This document shows positions 26,356-33,902 of a DNA stretch of 64,000 nt, piece by piece. Position 1 is the stretch's first letter. Every line of letters begins with the position of its first letter. The notes below the pieces were generated by a model. It was not told where the DNA came from. It searched no databases and worked only from the letters and a program-made list of their open reading frames with translations. Both the position numbers and the translations under genes were made by a program. Source of the DNA: Bog-532 sp965277615 (GTDB lineage Bacteria; Actinomycetota; Actinomycetes; Streptosporangiales; Streptosporangiaceae); contig CBDIDG010000006.1 of assembly GCA_965277615.1 (NCBI GenBank), positions 248,001-312,000 on the forward strand. The letters run 5' to 3'.

Positions 26356-26805
26356 GTGAACCCCGACGTTTCGGTGGCCCCGGAGATCGCCCAGCTGATG
26401 GAGCCGCTCGGGCTGCTCAACCCGAACCCGAACCCCGCCGCCGTGGCCCGGCTGTCCGTCGGCGACCTGGCCCGTCAGCTCAAGCTCATCACCGGCGCCC
26501 CGGAGCGCTGGTGGCACCTGGTCCGGTTCGACCCCGGGCAGCCCGTCGTGGTGGACATCCCGGTGGACGGCCCGTACCGCGCCTGGCTGACCATCCTGCC
26601 CCCGGCCGCCACCGGCAGTGCCACCGAAACCGGCGAGCGCAGCGACGTGATCACGGTGGTCGCGGGCGAATTGACCGAACCCGGCGCCAGTCCGCTCACT
26701 CCCGGCCGGGTCCGCGTCCACGGCGCCAGCCAGCCCCGCCGGGCGGTCAACACCAGCGACGGGTACACGGTCAGCGTCCACCTGCGCGCTCACCCGGCCC
26801 AGTAG
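26356..26805 (+). CDS. Cupin-like protein (cysteine dioxygenase-type fold), metal site apparently lost
   Basis: A 149-residue protein whose layout matches small actinobacterial cysteine-dioxygenase-like cupins: RWWHLVRFDPGQP, AWLTILPP, then VVAGELTEP and VRVHGASQPRRAVNTSDGYTVSVHLRAH. In active relatives the HxHxG motif follows the LLSW/TILP strand; here the corresponding stretch is ATGSATETGERSD, with no His. It may therefore be a non-catalytic binding protein. GTG at 26356 follows GAAGGA. It stands alone between the phosphatase and the ABC operon. Confidence 0.6.
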   Translation: MNPDVSVAPEIAQLMEPLGLLNPNPNPAAVARLSVGDLARQLKLITGAPERWWHLVRFDPGQPVVVDIPVDGPYRAWLTILPPAATGSATETGERSDVITVVAGELTEPGASPLTPGRVRVHGASQPRRAVNTSDGYTVSVHLRAHPAQ

Positions 26806-26857
26806 GGTCGCATCATCCGTTCGGTGCATACCGAAATCACCCTGTGGGCCGATGCCT

Positions 26858-26873
26858 CATGACATCTGTCATG
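26858..26873. promoter_or_regulatory. Palindrome CATGACATCTGTCATG upstream of ABC operon
   Basis: Arms CATGACA and TGTCATG pair perfectly around a 2-base centre, about 95 bases before the ABC ATPase start. TGACA-n2-TGTCA type palindromes are typical sites of NarL/LuxR-type response regulators such as DesR and LiaR relatives, which often control ABC-2 transporters. The regulator here is not known. Confidence 0.6.
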
Positions 26874-26966
26874 CCAGGGTGAGTATGGACGGCACTGCGC
26901 ACTGACGACCGCGCAGGCCTACGGTGGACACTTAGACGCGCGCCCAGGGGCACGAAGGGAATCTTG

Positions 26967-28001
26967 ATGATTGAGGTACGGGGCCTCACCAAGAGATACG
27001 GCGACAAGCTCGCCGTCGACAATCTGACGTTCGCGGTCGAGCCGGGCAAGGTCACCGGGTTCCTCGGCCCGAACGGGGCTGGCAAGAGCACCACCATGCG
27101 GCTGATCCTGGGTCTGGACAACCCGACGTCGGGTGAGGCCATGGTGCACGGCAAGCGGTACCGCGGCCTGAACTACCCCATGCGCGAGATGGGGGCGCTG
27201 CTCGAGGCCAAGGCGGTGCACGGCGGCCGCAGCGCCTACAACCACCTGCTCTGCCTGGCCCAGACCAACGACATCCCCAAGCGGCGGGTGGACGAGGTGC
27301 TGGCCTTGGTCGGGCTGACCGAGGTGGCCAAGAAGCGGTCAAAGAACTTCTCGCTCGGCATGAGCCAGCGGCTCGGCATCGCGGGGGCGCTGCTCGGCGA
27401 TCCACAGGTGCTGATCTTCGACGAGCCGGTCAACGGGCTGGACCCGGAGGGCATCCGCTGGATCCGGAACCTGATGCAGGCGCTGGCGGCCGAGGGCCGC
27501 ACGGTCTTCGTGTCCAGCCACCTGATGTCGGAGATGGAAAGCACCGCCCAGGACATCATCGTCATCGGGCGCGGCAAGCTGATCGCGGACACGACGATCG
27601 ACAAGTTCATCGCGGAGAACTCCACCGGGACGGTCAAGGTGCGCACGCCGCAGGTGGATGCGCTGGCCCAGGCGGTCGCGGCGGCCGGCGGCACCGCCAC
27701 CAGCGGCGGCGACGAGGCTCTGGTCGTCCAGGGCATGACCACCGACCAGGTTGGCGACGTCGCCTTCGGGGCCGGGGTCCGGCTGCACGAACTTTCCACC
27801 CACCGGGCCTCGCTGGAACAGGCGTTTATGGAGCTCACCGCGGATAGCGTGGAGTACCAGGCCACCGCGCAGCCCACCACCCCGGCGGACGGGTCGCTGA
27901 CCGGGGGCCGGCCCGCTGCGGGCATCCCGGCCGCGCCACCGCCCCCGCCCGACGAGACCGGCACCGAGACCGAGAATGAGCACGCGGGGAGGACGAGCTG
28001 A
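26967..28001 (+). CDS. ABC-2 transporter ATP-binding protein
   Basis: Drives a two-component ABC-2 exporter with the next gene. Seen: Walker A GPNGAGKST near residue 36, signature FSLGMSQRLG near 130, Walker B VLIFDEPVNGLDPEG near 153, and the switch His in VSSHLMSEME. After the nucleotide-binding domain comes a C-terminal domain and a Pro/Glu-rich tail (PPPPPDETGTETENE). ATG at 26967 is preferred to the TTG three bases before; GAAGGGA precedes it by seven bases. Substrate unknown; relatives include bacitracin- and lantibiotic-type exporters. Confidence 0.95.
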   Translation: MIEVRGLTKRYGDKLAVDNLTFAVEPGKVTGFLGPNGAGKSTTMRLILGLDNPTSGEAMVHGKRYRGLNYPMREMGALLEAKAVHGGRSAYNHLLCLAQTNDIPKRRVDEVLALVGLTEVAKKRSKNFSLGMSQRLGIAGALLGDPQVLIFDEPVNGLDPEGIRWIRNLMQALAAEGRTVFVSSHLMSEMESTAQDIIVIGRGKLIADTTIDKFIAENSTGTVKVRTPQVDALAQAVAAAGGTATSGGDEALVVQGMTTDQVGDVAFGAGVRLHELSTHRASLEQAFMELTADSVEYQATAQPTTPADGSLTGGRPAAGIPAAPPPPPDETGTETENEHAGRTS

Positions 28002-28002
28002 C

Positions 28003-28842
28003 ATGGCTGCGGTAACTACTAACCAGAGCCGCCCGTCCACGCTGCCCCCGGCTAAGGGCCGGGCGGGACTGGCGGGCACGATCCGCTCGGAAATCACCAA
28101 GATGCGGTCGGTGCGCTCCACCTACTGGACCATGATCGTTCTGCTCGTGGTGACGATCGGCATCGGCGCGCTGGTCACCTGGCTGACCGGCTCGCACTGG
28201 AGTCAGGCTTCGGCCTCGGACAAGGCCGGGTTCGATCCGACGTCGAGGGCCCTGGTCGGCCTGTTCTTCGGCCAGTTCGTAATCGTGGTGCTGGGCTCGA
28301 TGACCATCACCGCGGAGTACTCCACCGGGATGATCCGCACCTCGCTCACGGCCATGCCCCGGCGCGGCGTGTTCTACGTGGCCAAGGCGCTGGTGTTCAC
28401 GGTAGTGGCCCTGATCATCGGCGAGGTCGCCAGCTTCGTGGCCTTCCTCCTGGGCCAGGCCCTGCTGGACACGGCGCCCGTGCACATCAGCACCACGCTG
28501 GGGGCCCCGCACGTGCTGCGGGCGGTGGTCGGCGGCGGCCTGTTCATCGCCGCCTGCGGACTGTTCGCCTACGGCATCGGCACCCTAGTCCGGCACACCG
28601 CGGCCGCGATCAGCATCGCCATCGGCGTCCTGTTCGTGGTCCCGATCATCGTGAACTTCCTGCCCAGCTCCTGGAACAACGACATTCTCCGCTGGCTGCC
28701 GTCCGAGGGCGGGGCGGCCATCTGGCGGACCACCCAGGCCGCGCACGAATGGCCGGCCTGGGGTGAGTTCAGCGTGTTCCTGGGCTACACGGCCCTGGTG
28801 CTGATCGCCGGGTACATCCTGTTCCGCCGGCGCGACGCCTAG
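28003..28842 (+). CDS. ABC-2 transporter permease
   Basis: A 279-residue membrane protein with about six hydrophobic segments (for example YWTMIVLLVVTIGIGALVTW and ALVLIAGYILF) and a short cytoplasmic N-terminus containing IRSEITKMRSVRSTYW, typical of ABC-2 permeases. It starts one base after the ATPase stop, with GGGGAGGAC eight bases ahead, and ends in RRRDA at a strong terminator. Confidence 0.93.
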   Translation: MAAVTTNQSRPSTLPPAKGRAGLAGTIRSEITKMRSVRSTYWTMIVLLVVTIGIGALVTWLTGSHWSQASASDKAGFDPTSRALVGLFFGQFVIVVLGSMTITAEYSTGMIRTSLTAMPRRGVFYVAKALVFTVVALIIGEVASFVAFLLGQALLDTAPVHISTTLGAPHVLRAVVGGGLFIAACGLFAYGIGTLVRHTAAAISIAIGVLFVVPIIVNFLPSSWNNDILRWLPSEGGAAIWRTTQAAHEWPAWGEFSVFLGYTALVLIAGYILFRRRDA

Positions 28843-28863
28843 GCCGGTCCCGATCGGCGGAAC

Positions 28864-28925
28864 AACGGCCCGCGGCGAAACTCCTCGCCGCGGGCCGTTA
28901 TTAATAGGTGTTTTTATTTTTATTT
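28864..28925 (+). terminator. Intrinsic terminator after ABC operon
   Basis: AACGGCCCGCGGCGA (28864-28878) pairs perfectly with TCGCCGCGGGCCGTT (28885-28899) around a 6-base loop. An A/T-rich tract with TTTTTATTTTTATTT follows. It separates the ABC operon from the convergent map gene. Confidence 0.93.
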
Positions 28926-28969
28926 AACCGGGTCACCCGCATCGCTGAGTTCCCGGTCGCCGCCCCGCT

Positions 28970-29818
28970 TTACGGCAGGGTCAGGATCTCGTGCCCGTCC
29001 TCGGTCACCAGGATCGTGTGCTCGAACTGGGCCGTGTTCCTGTGGTCCTTGGTCACCACGGTCCACTGGTCGTCCCAGACGTCGTAGTCGATCGTGCCCA
29101 GCGTGAGCATGGGCTCGATCGTGAACGTCATGCCCGGCTCCATTACGAAGTCGTTGTCCGGGTCGTCGTAGTGGGCCACGATCAGCCCGGAGTGGAACGT
29201 GGTGCCGATGCCGTGCCCGGTGAAGTCGCGGACCACGCCGTAGTTGAACCGGCGGGCGTAGGACTCGATGACCCGCCCGATCGCGTTCAGCGGCCGGCCC
29301 GGGGCCACCGCCCTGATGCCGCGCATCATCGCCTCGTGGGTCCGCTCGACCAGCAGCCGGGACTCCTCGTTCACGTTCCCGGCCAGGAACGTGGCGTTGG
29401 TGTCACCGTGCACGCCGCCGATGAACGCGGTGATGTCGATGTTGACGATGTCACCGTCCCGCACCACCGTGCCGTCGGGGATGCCGTGACAGATCACGTC
29501 GTTGAGCGAGGTGCACAGGGACTTCGGGTAGCCGCGGTAGCCCAGCGTGCTGGGGTACGCGCCGTGGGCGACCAGGAAGTCGTGCCCGACCTTGTCCAGC
29601 TCGTCGGTGGTGATGCCGGGCGCAACGCTGCGGCCCACCTCGACCAGGGCCTGAGCGGCGATCTTGCCTGCGACCCGCATGCGCGCGATCGTGTCGGCGT
29701 CTTTCACGTCCGGCTCGCCGAGCCGCGGCCGCTTCTGGCCGACGTACTCGGGTCGCGGGATCCGGTCGGGGACCGGGCGGTACGCCGAACTCGCGCCCGG
29801 GTGGAGCTTGGTTGCCAT
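28970..29818 (-). CDS. map: Methionine aminopeptidase, type I
   Basis: Removes the initiator Met from new proteins. The 282-residue protein has all five metal ligands of the pita-bread fold: Asp in VNIDITAF, Asp in HGDTNA, His in TGHGIG, Glu in TIEPML and Glu in QFEHTI, plus the CHGIPDG substrate-side His. An N-terminal extension of about 40 residues (VPDRIPRPEYVGQ) is typical of the actinobacterial MapA/MapB type with an SH3-binding-like leader. It is divergent from the small protein gene, 20 bases between starts. Confidence 0.96.
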   Translation of the reverse strand: MATKLHPGASSAYRPVPDRIPRPEYVGQKRPRLGEPDVKDADTIARMRVAGKIAAQALVEVGRSVAPGITTDELDKVGHDFLVAHGAYPSTLGYRGYPKSLCTSLNDVICHGIPDGTVVRDGDIVNIDITAFIGGVHGDTNATFLAGNVNEESRLLVERTHEAMMRGIRAVAPGRPLNAIGRVIESYARRFNYGVVRDFTGHGIGTTFHSGLIVAHYDDPDNDFVMEPGMTFTIEPMLTLGTIDYDVWDDQWTVVTKDHRNTAQFEHTILVTEDGHEILTLP

Positions 29819-29838
29819 GTTCTGCGAGTCTACTGTCC

Positions 29839-30024
29839 ATGACTGATCAGAAGCGTTGGTGGTACAGCCTCACGCGCAACACCGTTGAGGACGACGACGG
29901 TCCCACCCGGGGCAAGGACCGGCTCGGGCCCTACGCGACCCGGGAGGAAGCCAGCCGCGCCCTGGAGATTACGCAGGAACGGAACCGGGAGTGGGACGCC
30001 AAAGGCGGCGACGACCAGGACTGA
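29839..30024 (+). CDS. Small SPOR-like conserved protein
   Basis: 61 residues, reading RWWYSLTRNTVEDDDGPTRG then KDRLGPYATREEASRALE. The pattern W.Y...T..VE....KDRLGPY.T..EA..AL resembles a half SPOR repeat and matches small actinobacterial proteins commonly encoded opposite map (from memory). ATG at 29839 was chosen because the conserved block starts right after it; no good ribosome site is seen, so the message may be leaderless. Function unknown. Confidence 0.75.
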   Translation: MTDQKRWWYSLTRNTVEDDDGPTRGKDRLGPYATREEASRALEITQERNREWDAKGGDDQD

Positions 30025-30133
30025 CCGGCCTTCGGTGCCAGCTGACAGGCCAGTTAAACCGGCCAGCTGCAGGGACCGGCCAGGCTGGGTGCCGGGCCGA
30101 GTATCGTAAAGGCACCGTGAGAAAGGTGCGCCC

Positions 30134-31066
30134 GTGACTGAAGATGCGCGCCGGTCAGGGCTGCCGCCGGCCGCGGCCGCGCGGATGGCGGAGATCCGCC
30201 ACAGCGGCACGTGGGGCTCGGCCCTGTCGGCCGATGAGTTCACCGCGATCCGCAGCGTGGGCTTCGAGCCCGTCGGGCAGGTCCTCGGCGCCGCGGTCTA
30301 CAACATCGGCTACACCGGCGGGTACGGCTGCGCCGGCGCCTGGACCGGTTATTACTCCGGGGCTAACCCCTTCGGGCCGGCCCGGAGCGTGGTCCAGACC
30401 TCCAGCCGCGGCGGCCAGTCTTCGTTCGCCCCGCTGGTGCAGGCCATGTACGACGCGCGGCACGCCGCGATCAACCGGATGATCGCCGAGTGCGCGGCCC
30501 TGGGCGGGCACGGCATCGTCGGGGTCAAGCTGACCATCGGCCCGTTCCCCGCGGGCGGCCTGGAGTTCAAGGCCATCGGCACCGCGATCCGGGCCCCGGG
30601 CGCCCGCCCGCCGCGGCAGCCGTTCACATCGGACCTGTCCGGCCAGGACTTCGCCAAGCTGATCAACCGGGGCTTTGTGCCCGCGGGCCTGGCCATGGGC
30701 ATCTCGATCGCGGCCCGGCACGACGACTGGCTGACCGTGGGCCAGACCCGGTGGAGCTCGGGCAACGCCGAGGTCACCGGCTACACCGAGCTGGTCCACG
30801 AGGGGCGGCACGACGCCCGGGTCCAGCTGGAACGGGACGTGCGGCGGATCGGGGCCGAAGGGGTCGTGATCGCCGACATGACCATGCGGGTGAGCGAGCG
30901 GGAGTGCCCCATGCAGGAGGGCGCCCGCGACCACATCGTGGAGACCACGATCATCGGCACCTCAATCGTGCGCTTCTCGGCGGGCCAGGCCTCGCCGGTT
31001 AAGCCGACCATAGCTGTGCTATCCCTGGACCCGCAGCGCAGGCAGGCCGCGCGGGTGCGGATCTGA
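30134..31066 (+). CDS. Tandem YbjQ-like (DUF74) protein A
   Basis: A 310-residue protein made of two YbjQ/DUF74-like domains, a fold known as a pentameric putative heavy-metal binder. Domain 1 (about 30-155) has VGFEPVGQVLGAAVYNIGY, then LVQAMYDARHAAINRMIAE and GGHGIVGVKL. Domain 2 (about 160-285) starts at PFTSDLSGQDFAKLINRGF and contains RRIGAEGVVIADM. GTG at 30134 follows GAGAAAGG. The gene is followed 16 bases later by a paralogue with the same layout. Function unknown. Confidence 0.78.
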   Translation: MTEDARRSGLPPAAAARMAEIRHSGTWGSALSADEFTAIRSVGFEPVGQVLGAAVYNIGYTGGYGCAGAWTGYYSGANPFGPARSVVQTSSRGGQSSFAPLVQAMYDARHAAINRMIAECAALGGHGIVGVKLTIGPFPAGGLEFKAIGTAIRAPGARPPRQPFTSDLSGQDFAKLINRGFVPAGLAMGISIAARHDDWLTVGQTRWSSGNAEVTGYTELVHEGRHDARVQLERDVRRIGAEGVVIADMTMRVSERECPMQEGARDHIVETTIIGTSIVRFSAGQASPVKPTIAVLSLDPQRRQAARVRI

Positions 31067-31082
31067 CGGTAGGAGAACTCCG

Positions 31083-31937
31083 ATGACGGACCAGAACACC
31101 ACCGAGGCCGCGGAACTCAGCGCGGCGGGGGTGCCAGCGGACGCCGTGGGGCGCCTCGCCGAGCTGCAGCCCGGCCGCAAGGGCAGCATCTTCACCTCCG
31201 ACCTGTCGGTCAATGAGTTCCTGCTCGTCCGCGAGGTCGGGTTCCGCCCGCTGGGACTCGTGCTCGGCACCTCGATCTACCACGTGGGCCTGCAGATCGG
31301 CCGCTGGGGCAAGAACCAGGAGCTGGACGTGCTGTCCCAGGCCATGTACCACGCCCGCGAGCTGGCCATGACCCGGATGGAGGCCGAAGCTGACGCGCTG
31401 GGCGCGGACGGCATCGTCGGCGTCCGGCTGGACGTGGAGATGAAGGAGTTCGGCAACGACATCGCCGAGTTCATCGCGGTCGGCACCGCGGTCAAGGCCG
31501 AGGAGGGCGCCGGTGGCGGGGGCGTCGCCCAGTGGCGCAACAACAAGAATCAGCCGTTCACCTCGGACCTGTCCGGTCAGGACTTCTGGACCCTGATCCG
31601 GGCCGGGTACGCGCCGCTGGGCATGGTCATGGGCACCTGCGTCTACCACATCGCCCACCAGCGGATGGGGAGCATGCTCGGCAACATCGGCCGCAACGTG
31701 GAGATCGAGCAGTTCACCCAGGCCCTGTACGACGCCCGGGAGCTGGCCATGAGCCGGATGCAGGCCGAAGCCGAGGCGCTGCACGCCGAGGGCATCACCG
31801 CCGTTCAGCTACGCCAGCACAGCCACACCTGGGGCTCGCACACCACCGAGTTCTTCGCCATCGGCACCGCGGTCCGCCCCCTGCGCGCCGACCACGTGAT
31901 CGACCGCCCCACCATGGTCCTCAGCCTCGACAGCTAA
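31083..31937 (+). CDS. Tandem YbjQ-like (DUF74) protein B
   Basis: A 284-residue paralogue of the preceding gene, again two YbjQ-like domains: FTSDLSVNEFLLVREVGFRP...GADGIVGVRL (about 35-145) and PFTSDLSGQDFWTLIRAGYA...EGITAVQL (about 158-275). Both proteins share the phrase PFTSDLSGQDF at the start of domain 2, so the two-domain gene was probably duplicated as a whole. A ribosome site GGTAGGAG precedes the ATG. No transmembrane segment or signal peptide. Confidence 0.8.
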   Translation: MTDQNTTEAAELSAAGVPADAVGRLAELQPGRKGSIFTSDLSVNEFLLVREVGFRPLGLVLGTSIYHVGLQIGRWGKNQELDVLSQAMYHARELAMTRMEAEADALGADGIVGVRLDVEMKEFGNDIAEFIAVGTAVKAEEGAGGGGVAQWRNNKNQPFTSDLSGQDFWTLIRAGYAPLGMVMGTCVYHIAHQRMGSMLGNIGRNVEIEQFTQALYDARELAMSRMQAEAEALHAEGITAVQLRQHSHTWGSHTTEFFAIGTAVRPLRADHVIDRPTMVLSLDS

Positions 31938-31962
31938 GCCTGGCCCCCGGGAGCTAGCGGCG

Positions 31963-32379
31963 TCACAGCAGCCCGTGGCGGCGGCACCATTCCTCGACGG
32001 TGCCGCCTTCACCGGTGACGGCGTCCCGCCAGTCCTGGTCGCCGGTGATCGCCTCCTGAACCGACGGCCGGAGCGTGAACGCCCGATCCAGCCCGGTGAT
32101 ACGGAAGATCCGCCGGATCCGGTCGGTCCCGATCACGAGCGTGAGCGATCCGTCACGGGCCCGCAGCCGCTTGAGCCCGCCGATCAGGGCGCCCAGGCCG
32201 GTCGAGTCCAGGAAGGTCACCTCGCGCAGGTCGGCCAGGACGTGCTGGGTGCCGCCGTCGACGAGCTCGATCACGCGTTCGCGCAGCTGCGGCGCGGTGT
32301 ACACGTCGACCTCGCCCGCGAGACGGAGCACGGCCCGGCCGCGGCCTGCGGCGATGGACTCCAGATGAAGAGGTTGCAT
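31963..32379 (-). CDS. STAS-domain anti-sigma factor antagonist
   Basis: A 138-residue SpoIIAA/BldG-like protein. Seen: GEVDVYTAPQLRERV and LREVTFLDSTGLGALIGGL, where the Ser in DSTGLG is the usual phosphorylation site for an anti-sigma kinase. The C-terminus adds about 30 residues (DWRDAVTGEGGTVEEWCRRHG) beyond the STAS core. ATG at 32379 follows GAGGTGGGA. No anti-sigma kinase or sigma factor is nearby, so its partner lies elsewhere. It has its own consensus-like promoter and a 5' inverted repeat. Confidence 0.9.
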   Translation of the reverse strand: MQPLHLESIAAGRGRAVLRLAGEVDVYTAPQLRERVIELVDGGTQHVLADLREVTFLDSTGLGALIGGLKRLRARDGSLTLVIGTDRIRRIFRITGLDRAFTLRPSVQEAITGDQDWRDAVTGEGGTVEEWCRRHGLL

Positions 32380-32404
32380 GCCGGTCCCACCTCGCCGAGC
32401 CGCC

Positions 32405-32428
32405 GTCGTCATTCTGATAAATGACGAC
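32405..32428. promoter_or_regulatory. Inverted repeat in the STAS gene leader
   Basis: GTCGTCATT-ctgata-AATGACGAC: 9-bp perfect arms around 6 bases, about 8-31 bases after the predicted STAS transcription start. It may be an operator (the divergent XRE protein is the obvious candidate) or an RNA hairpin in the 5' leader. Confidence 0.6.
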
Positions 32429-32443
32429 GAATTTTGTGCGATT

Positions 32444-32472
32444 ACATTATCGAGGAGCCGACAGGTTGTCAA
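32444..32472 (-). promoter_or_regulatory. Promoter of the STAS gene
   Basis: On the minus strand, TTGACA (32472-32467), exactly 17 bases, then TAATGT (32449-32444). Nearly ideal for the housekeeping sigma factor, in an unusually A/T-rich 120-base intergenic region. Confidence 0.75.
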
Positions 32473-32500
32473 TGGGCATAATTCGATGTCATGATGGGGG

Positions 32501-32959
32501 ATGACACAAGCGAACAGCGTGCCGGTCGAAGTGGCCATTGGCCAGCAAATTGCCCATTTTCGGCAAGCCCGCGAGCTGTCCCTCACCCAGCTGGGCGAGG
32601 CCGTCGGGCATTATCTGGGCAAACCCTGGAGCCGCCAGGCCGTCCACCAGGCCGAGCGCGGAGGCCGCGCCTTCACCGCGGCCGAGCTGGCCGCCCTGGC
32701 CCTGGCCCTCGACACGTCGGTCCCGGCCCTGTTCCTCACCGAGGCCCGCCAGATCGAGCTGCCCGGTGCCCCCGTCTCATCCGAGGACTACCGGGCGATC
32801 CTCATCTCGGCCAGCCACGACGCACCGCTCGACGGAGTCGAGGAACTCATCGTGGCCCTGCACGACATCGCTCAGGTCCTGTCCCGGCCGGCCCTGGCCC
32901 GTCTGGCCAAGATCGGAGGCGTGGCCGAGCAGGTAGCCGGGGGCGCCCCGGGTAGCTAA
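32501..32959 (+). CDS. XRE-family helix-turn-helix regulator
   Basis: A 152-residue protein with an N-terminal Cro/C1-type HTH (residues about 12-70: IGQQIAHFRQARELSLTQLG, then WSRQAVHQAERGGRAFTAAEL) and a C-terminal helical part of unknown role (EELIVALHDIAQVLSRPALARLAKI). It is divergent from the STAS gene across 121 A/T-rich bases with an inverted repeat, suggesting it controls that promoter or its own. No ribosome site is evident ahead of ATG 32501. It converges on the SIP gene, three bases apart. Confidence 0.82.
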   Translation: MTQANSVPVEVAIGQQIAHFRQARELSLTQLGEAVGHYLGKPWSRQAVHQAERGGRAFTAAELAALALALDTSVPALFLTEARQIELPGAPVSSEDYRAILISASHDAPLDGVEELIVALHDIAQVLSRPALARLAKIGGVAEQVAGGAPGS

Positions 32960-32962
32960 CCC

Positions 32963-33799
32963 TCAGATTTTCCCGATCGGCTGGCGCTTCTCGGACTGGA
33001 ACACGTCTTCGGTCCGCCCGGAGGCCCAGTAACCCGACAGGGATAGCTGGTCACCGTCACCGAGGCGCGTCTTGAGCGCAGCCCGGACCGCTTTCATTGA
33101 CTCCCGCTCGCCGTGGGCGAACACGTCGGCCCGGCCGGAAAGCCAGGGGCCGGCCAGCAACGTGTCGGCCAGCAGCTGGGGCCGGCTGCCGGGTTCGGGC
33201 CGCTGCAGCCAGACGATCTCCAGGCCCGCGGGCGGCTTGGCGTCGAGGTACTGGCCGGGGTCGGACGTCTCGAGGTAGGCCAGGCCGCGGGCGTCACCGG
33301 GCAGCGCCTCCAGGGCGGAGCAGATCGCCGGCAGCGCCGACTCATCCCCGGCCAGCAGGTGCCAGTCGCAGTCAGGATCTGGACGGTAGGCCCCGCCGGC
33401 CCCGGACATGGTCAGGACGTCGCCGGGTTCGGCGTGCGCGGCCCACGGCGCGGCGATCCCCTCGTCGCCGTGGACCACGAAGTCGATCGTGACCTGCTGG
33501 CGCTCGGCGTCGGCCCGCCGCAGCGTGTACGTGCGGGTCACCGGCTGCTGGTCCGGCCGGAGCGACTCCCGCAGGGCGGCCAGGTCGTAGGGTGGCGTGA
33601 GCCCCAGGCTCGGGTCAACAAAGATGATCTTCGCGTACTTGTCGGTGAACTCGTTCATGCGCAACGCGTCGAACCCGGGGCCGCCGGCGGTGATCCTTAC
33701 CGTGTGCGGGCTGAGCCGCTCCCGGCCCAGTACGGTAAGAATCGCCTGCGGGCGGGCCGGCCGGACACGGCCCGCCAGGCTAGTTGTAGATTCGCTCAT
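32963..33799 (-). CDS. Siderophore-interacting protein (ferric-siderophore reductase)
   Basis: A 278-residue FAD-binding SIP/ViuB-type reductase that releases iron from ferric siderophores in the cytoplasm. Seen: RTYTLRRAD near residue 95 (flavin-binding RxYT), DFVVHGDEGIAAPWA, LLAGDESALPAI (nucleotide-binding fold) and the C-terminal hallmark LSGYWASGRTEDVF. ATG at 33799 sits ten bases after an iron box, so the promoter overlaps the start and the transcript may be leaderless. No siderophore synthesis or uptake genes are nearby. Confidence 0.93.
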   Translation of the reverse strand: MSESTTSLAGRVRPARPQAILTVLGRERLSPHTVRITAGGPGFDALRMNEFTDKYAKIIFVDPSLGLTPPYDLAALRESLRPDQQPVTRTYTLRRADAERQQVTIDFVVHGDEGIAAPWAAHAEPGDVLTMSGAGGAYRPDPDCDWHLLAGDESALPAICSALEALPGDARGLAYLETSDPGQYLDAKPPAGLEIVWLQRPEPGSRPQLLADTLLAGPWLSGRADVFAHGERESMKAVRAALKTRLGDGDQLSLSGYWASGRTEDVFQSEKRQPIGKI

Positions 33800-33808
33800 C
33801 GCCACAGC

Positions 33809-33827
33809 TTAGGGTAGCCTAACCTAA
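33809..33827. promoter_or_regulatory. Iron box (IdeR/DmdR-type operator)
   Basis: TTAGGGTAGCCTAACCTAA differs at one position from the 19-bp consensus TTAGGTTAGCCTAACCTAA of DtxR/IdeR/DmdR1 regulators. It lies 10-28 bases upstream of the SIP start, so Fe-loaded repressor would block transcription when iron is plentiful. Confidence 0.88.
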
Positions 33828-33839
33828 CTGTCCAGGCCG

Positions 33840-33902
33840 GGCGGCGGGCTAGGGGCGCCCGGCGGCGGGCTAGGGGCGTCCGGCGGCGGGCTAGGGGCGT
33901 CC
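33840..33902. repeat. 21-bp tandem repeat across the end of the response-regulator gene
   Basis: Three units at 33840, 33861 and 33882 (GCGGCGGGCTAGGGGCGTCCG with small changes in the first). The unit includes the stop codon of the minus-strand regulator gene, so the stop has been copied three times. Confidence 0.88.

Noticed and set aside
26169..26882. 237-codon frame over the cupin gene
   Set aside because: Arg/Pro-rich shadow of the cupin-like gene in another frame.
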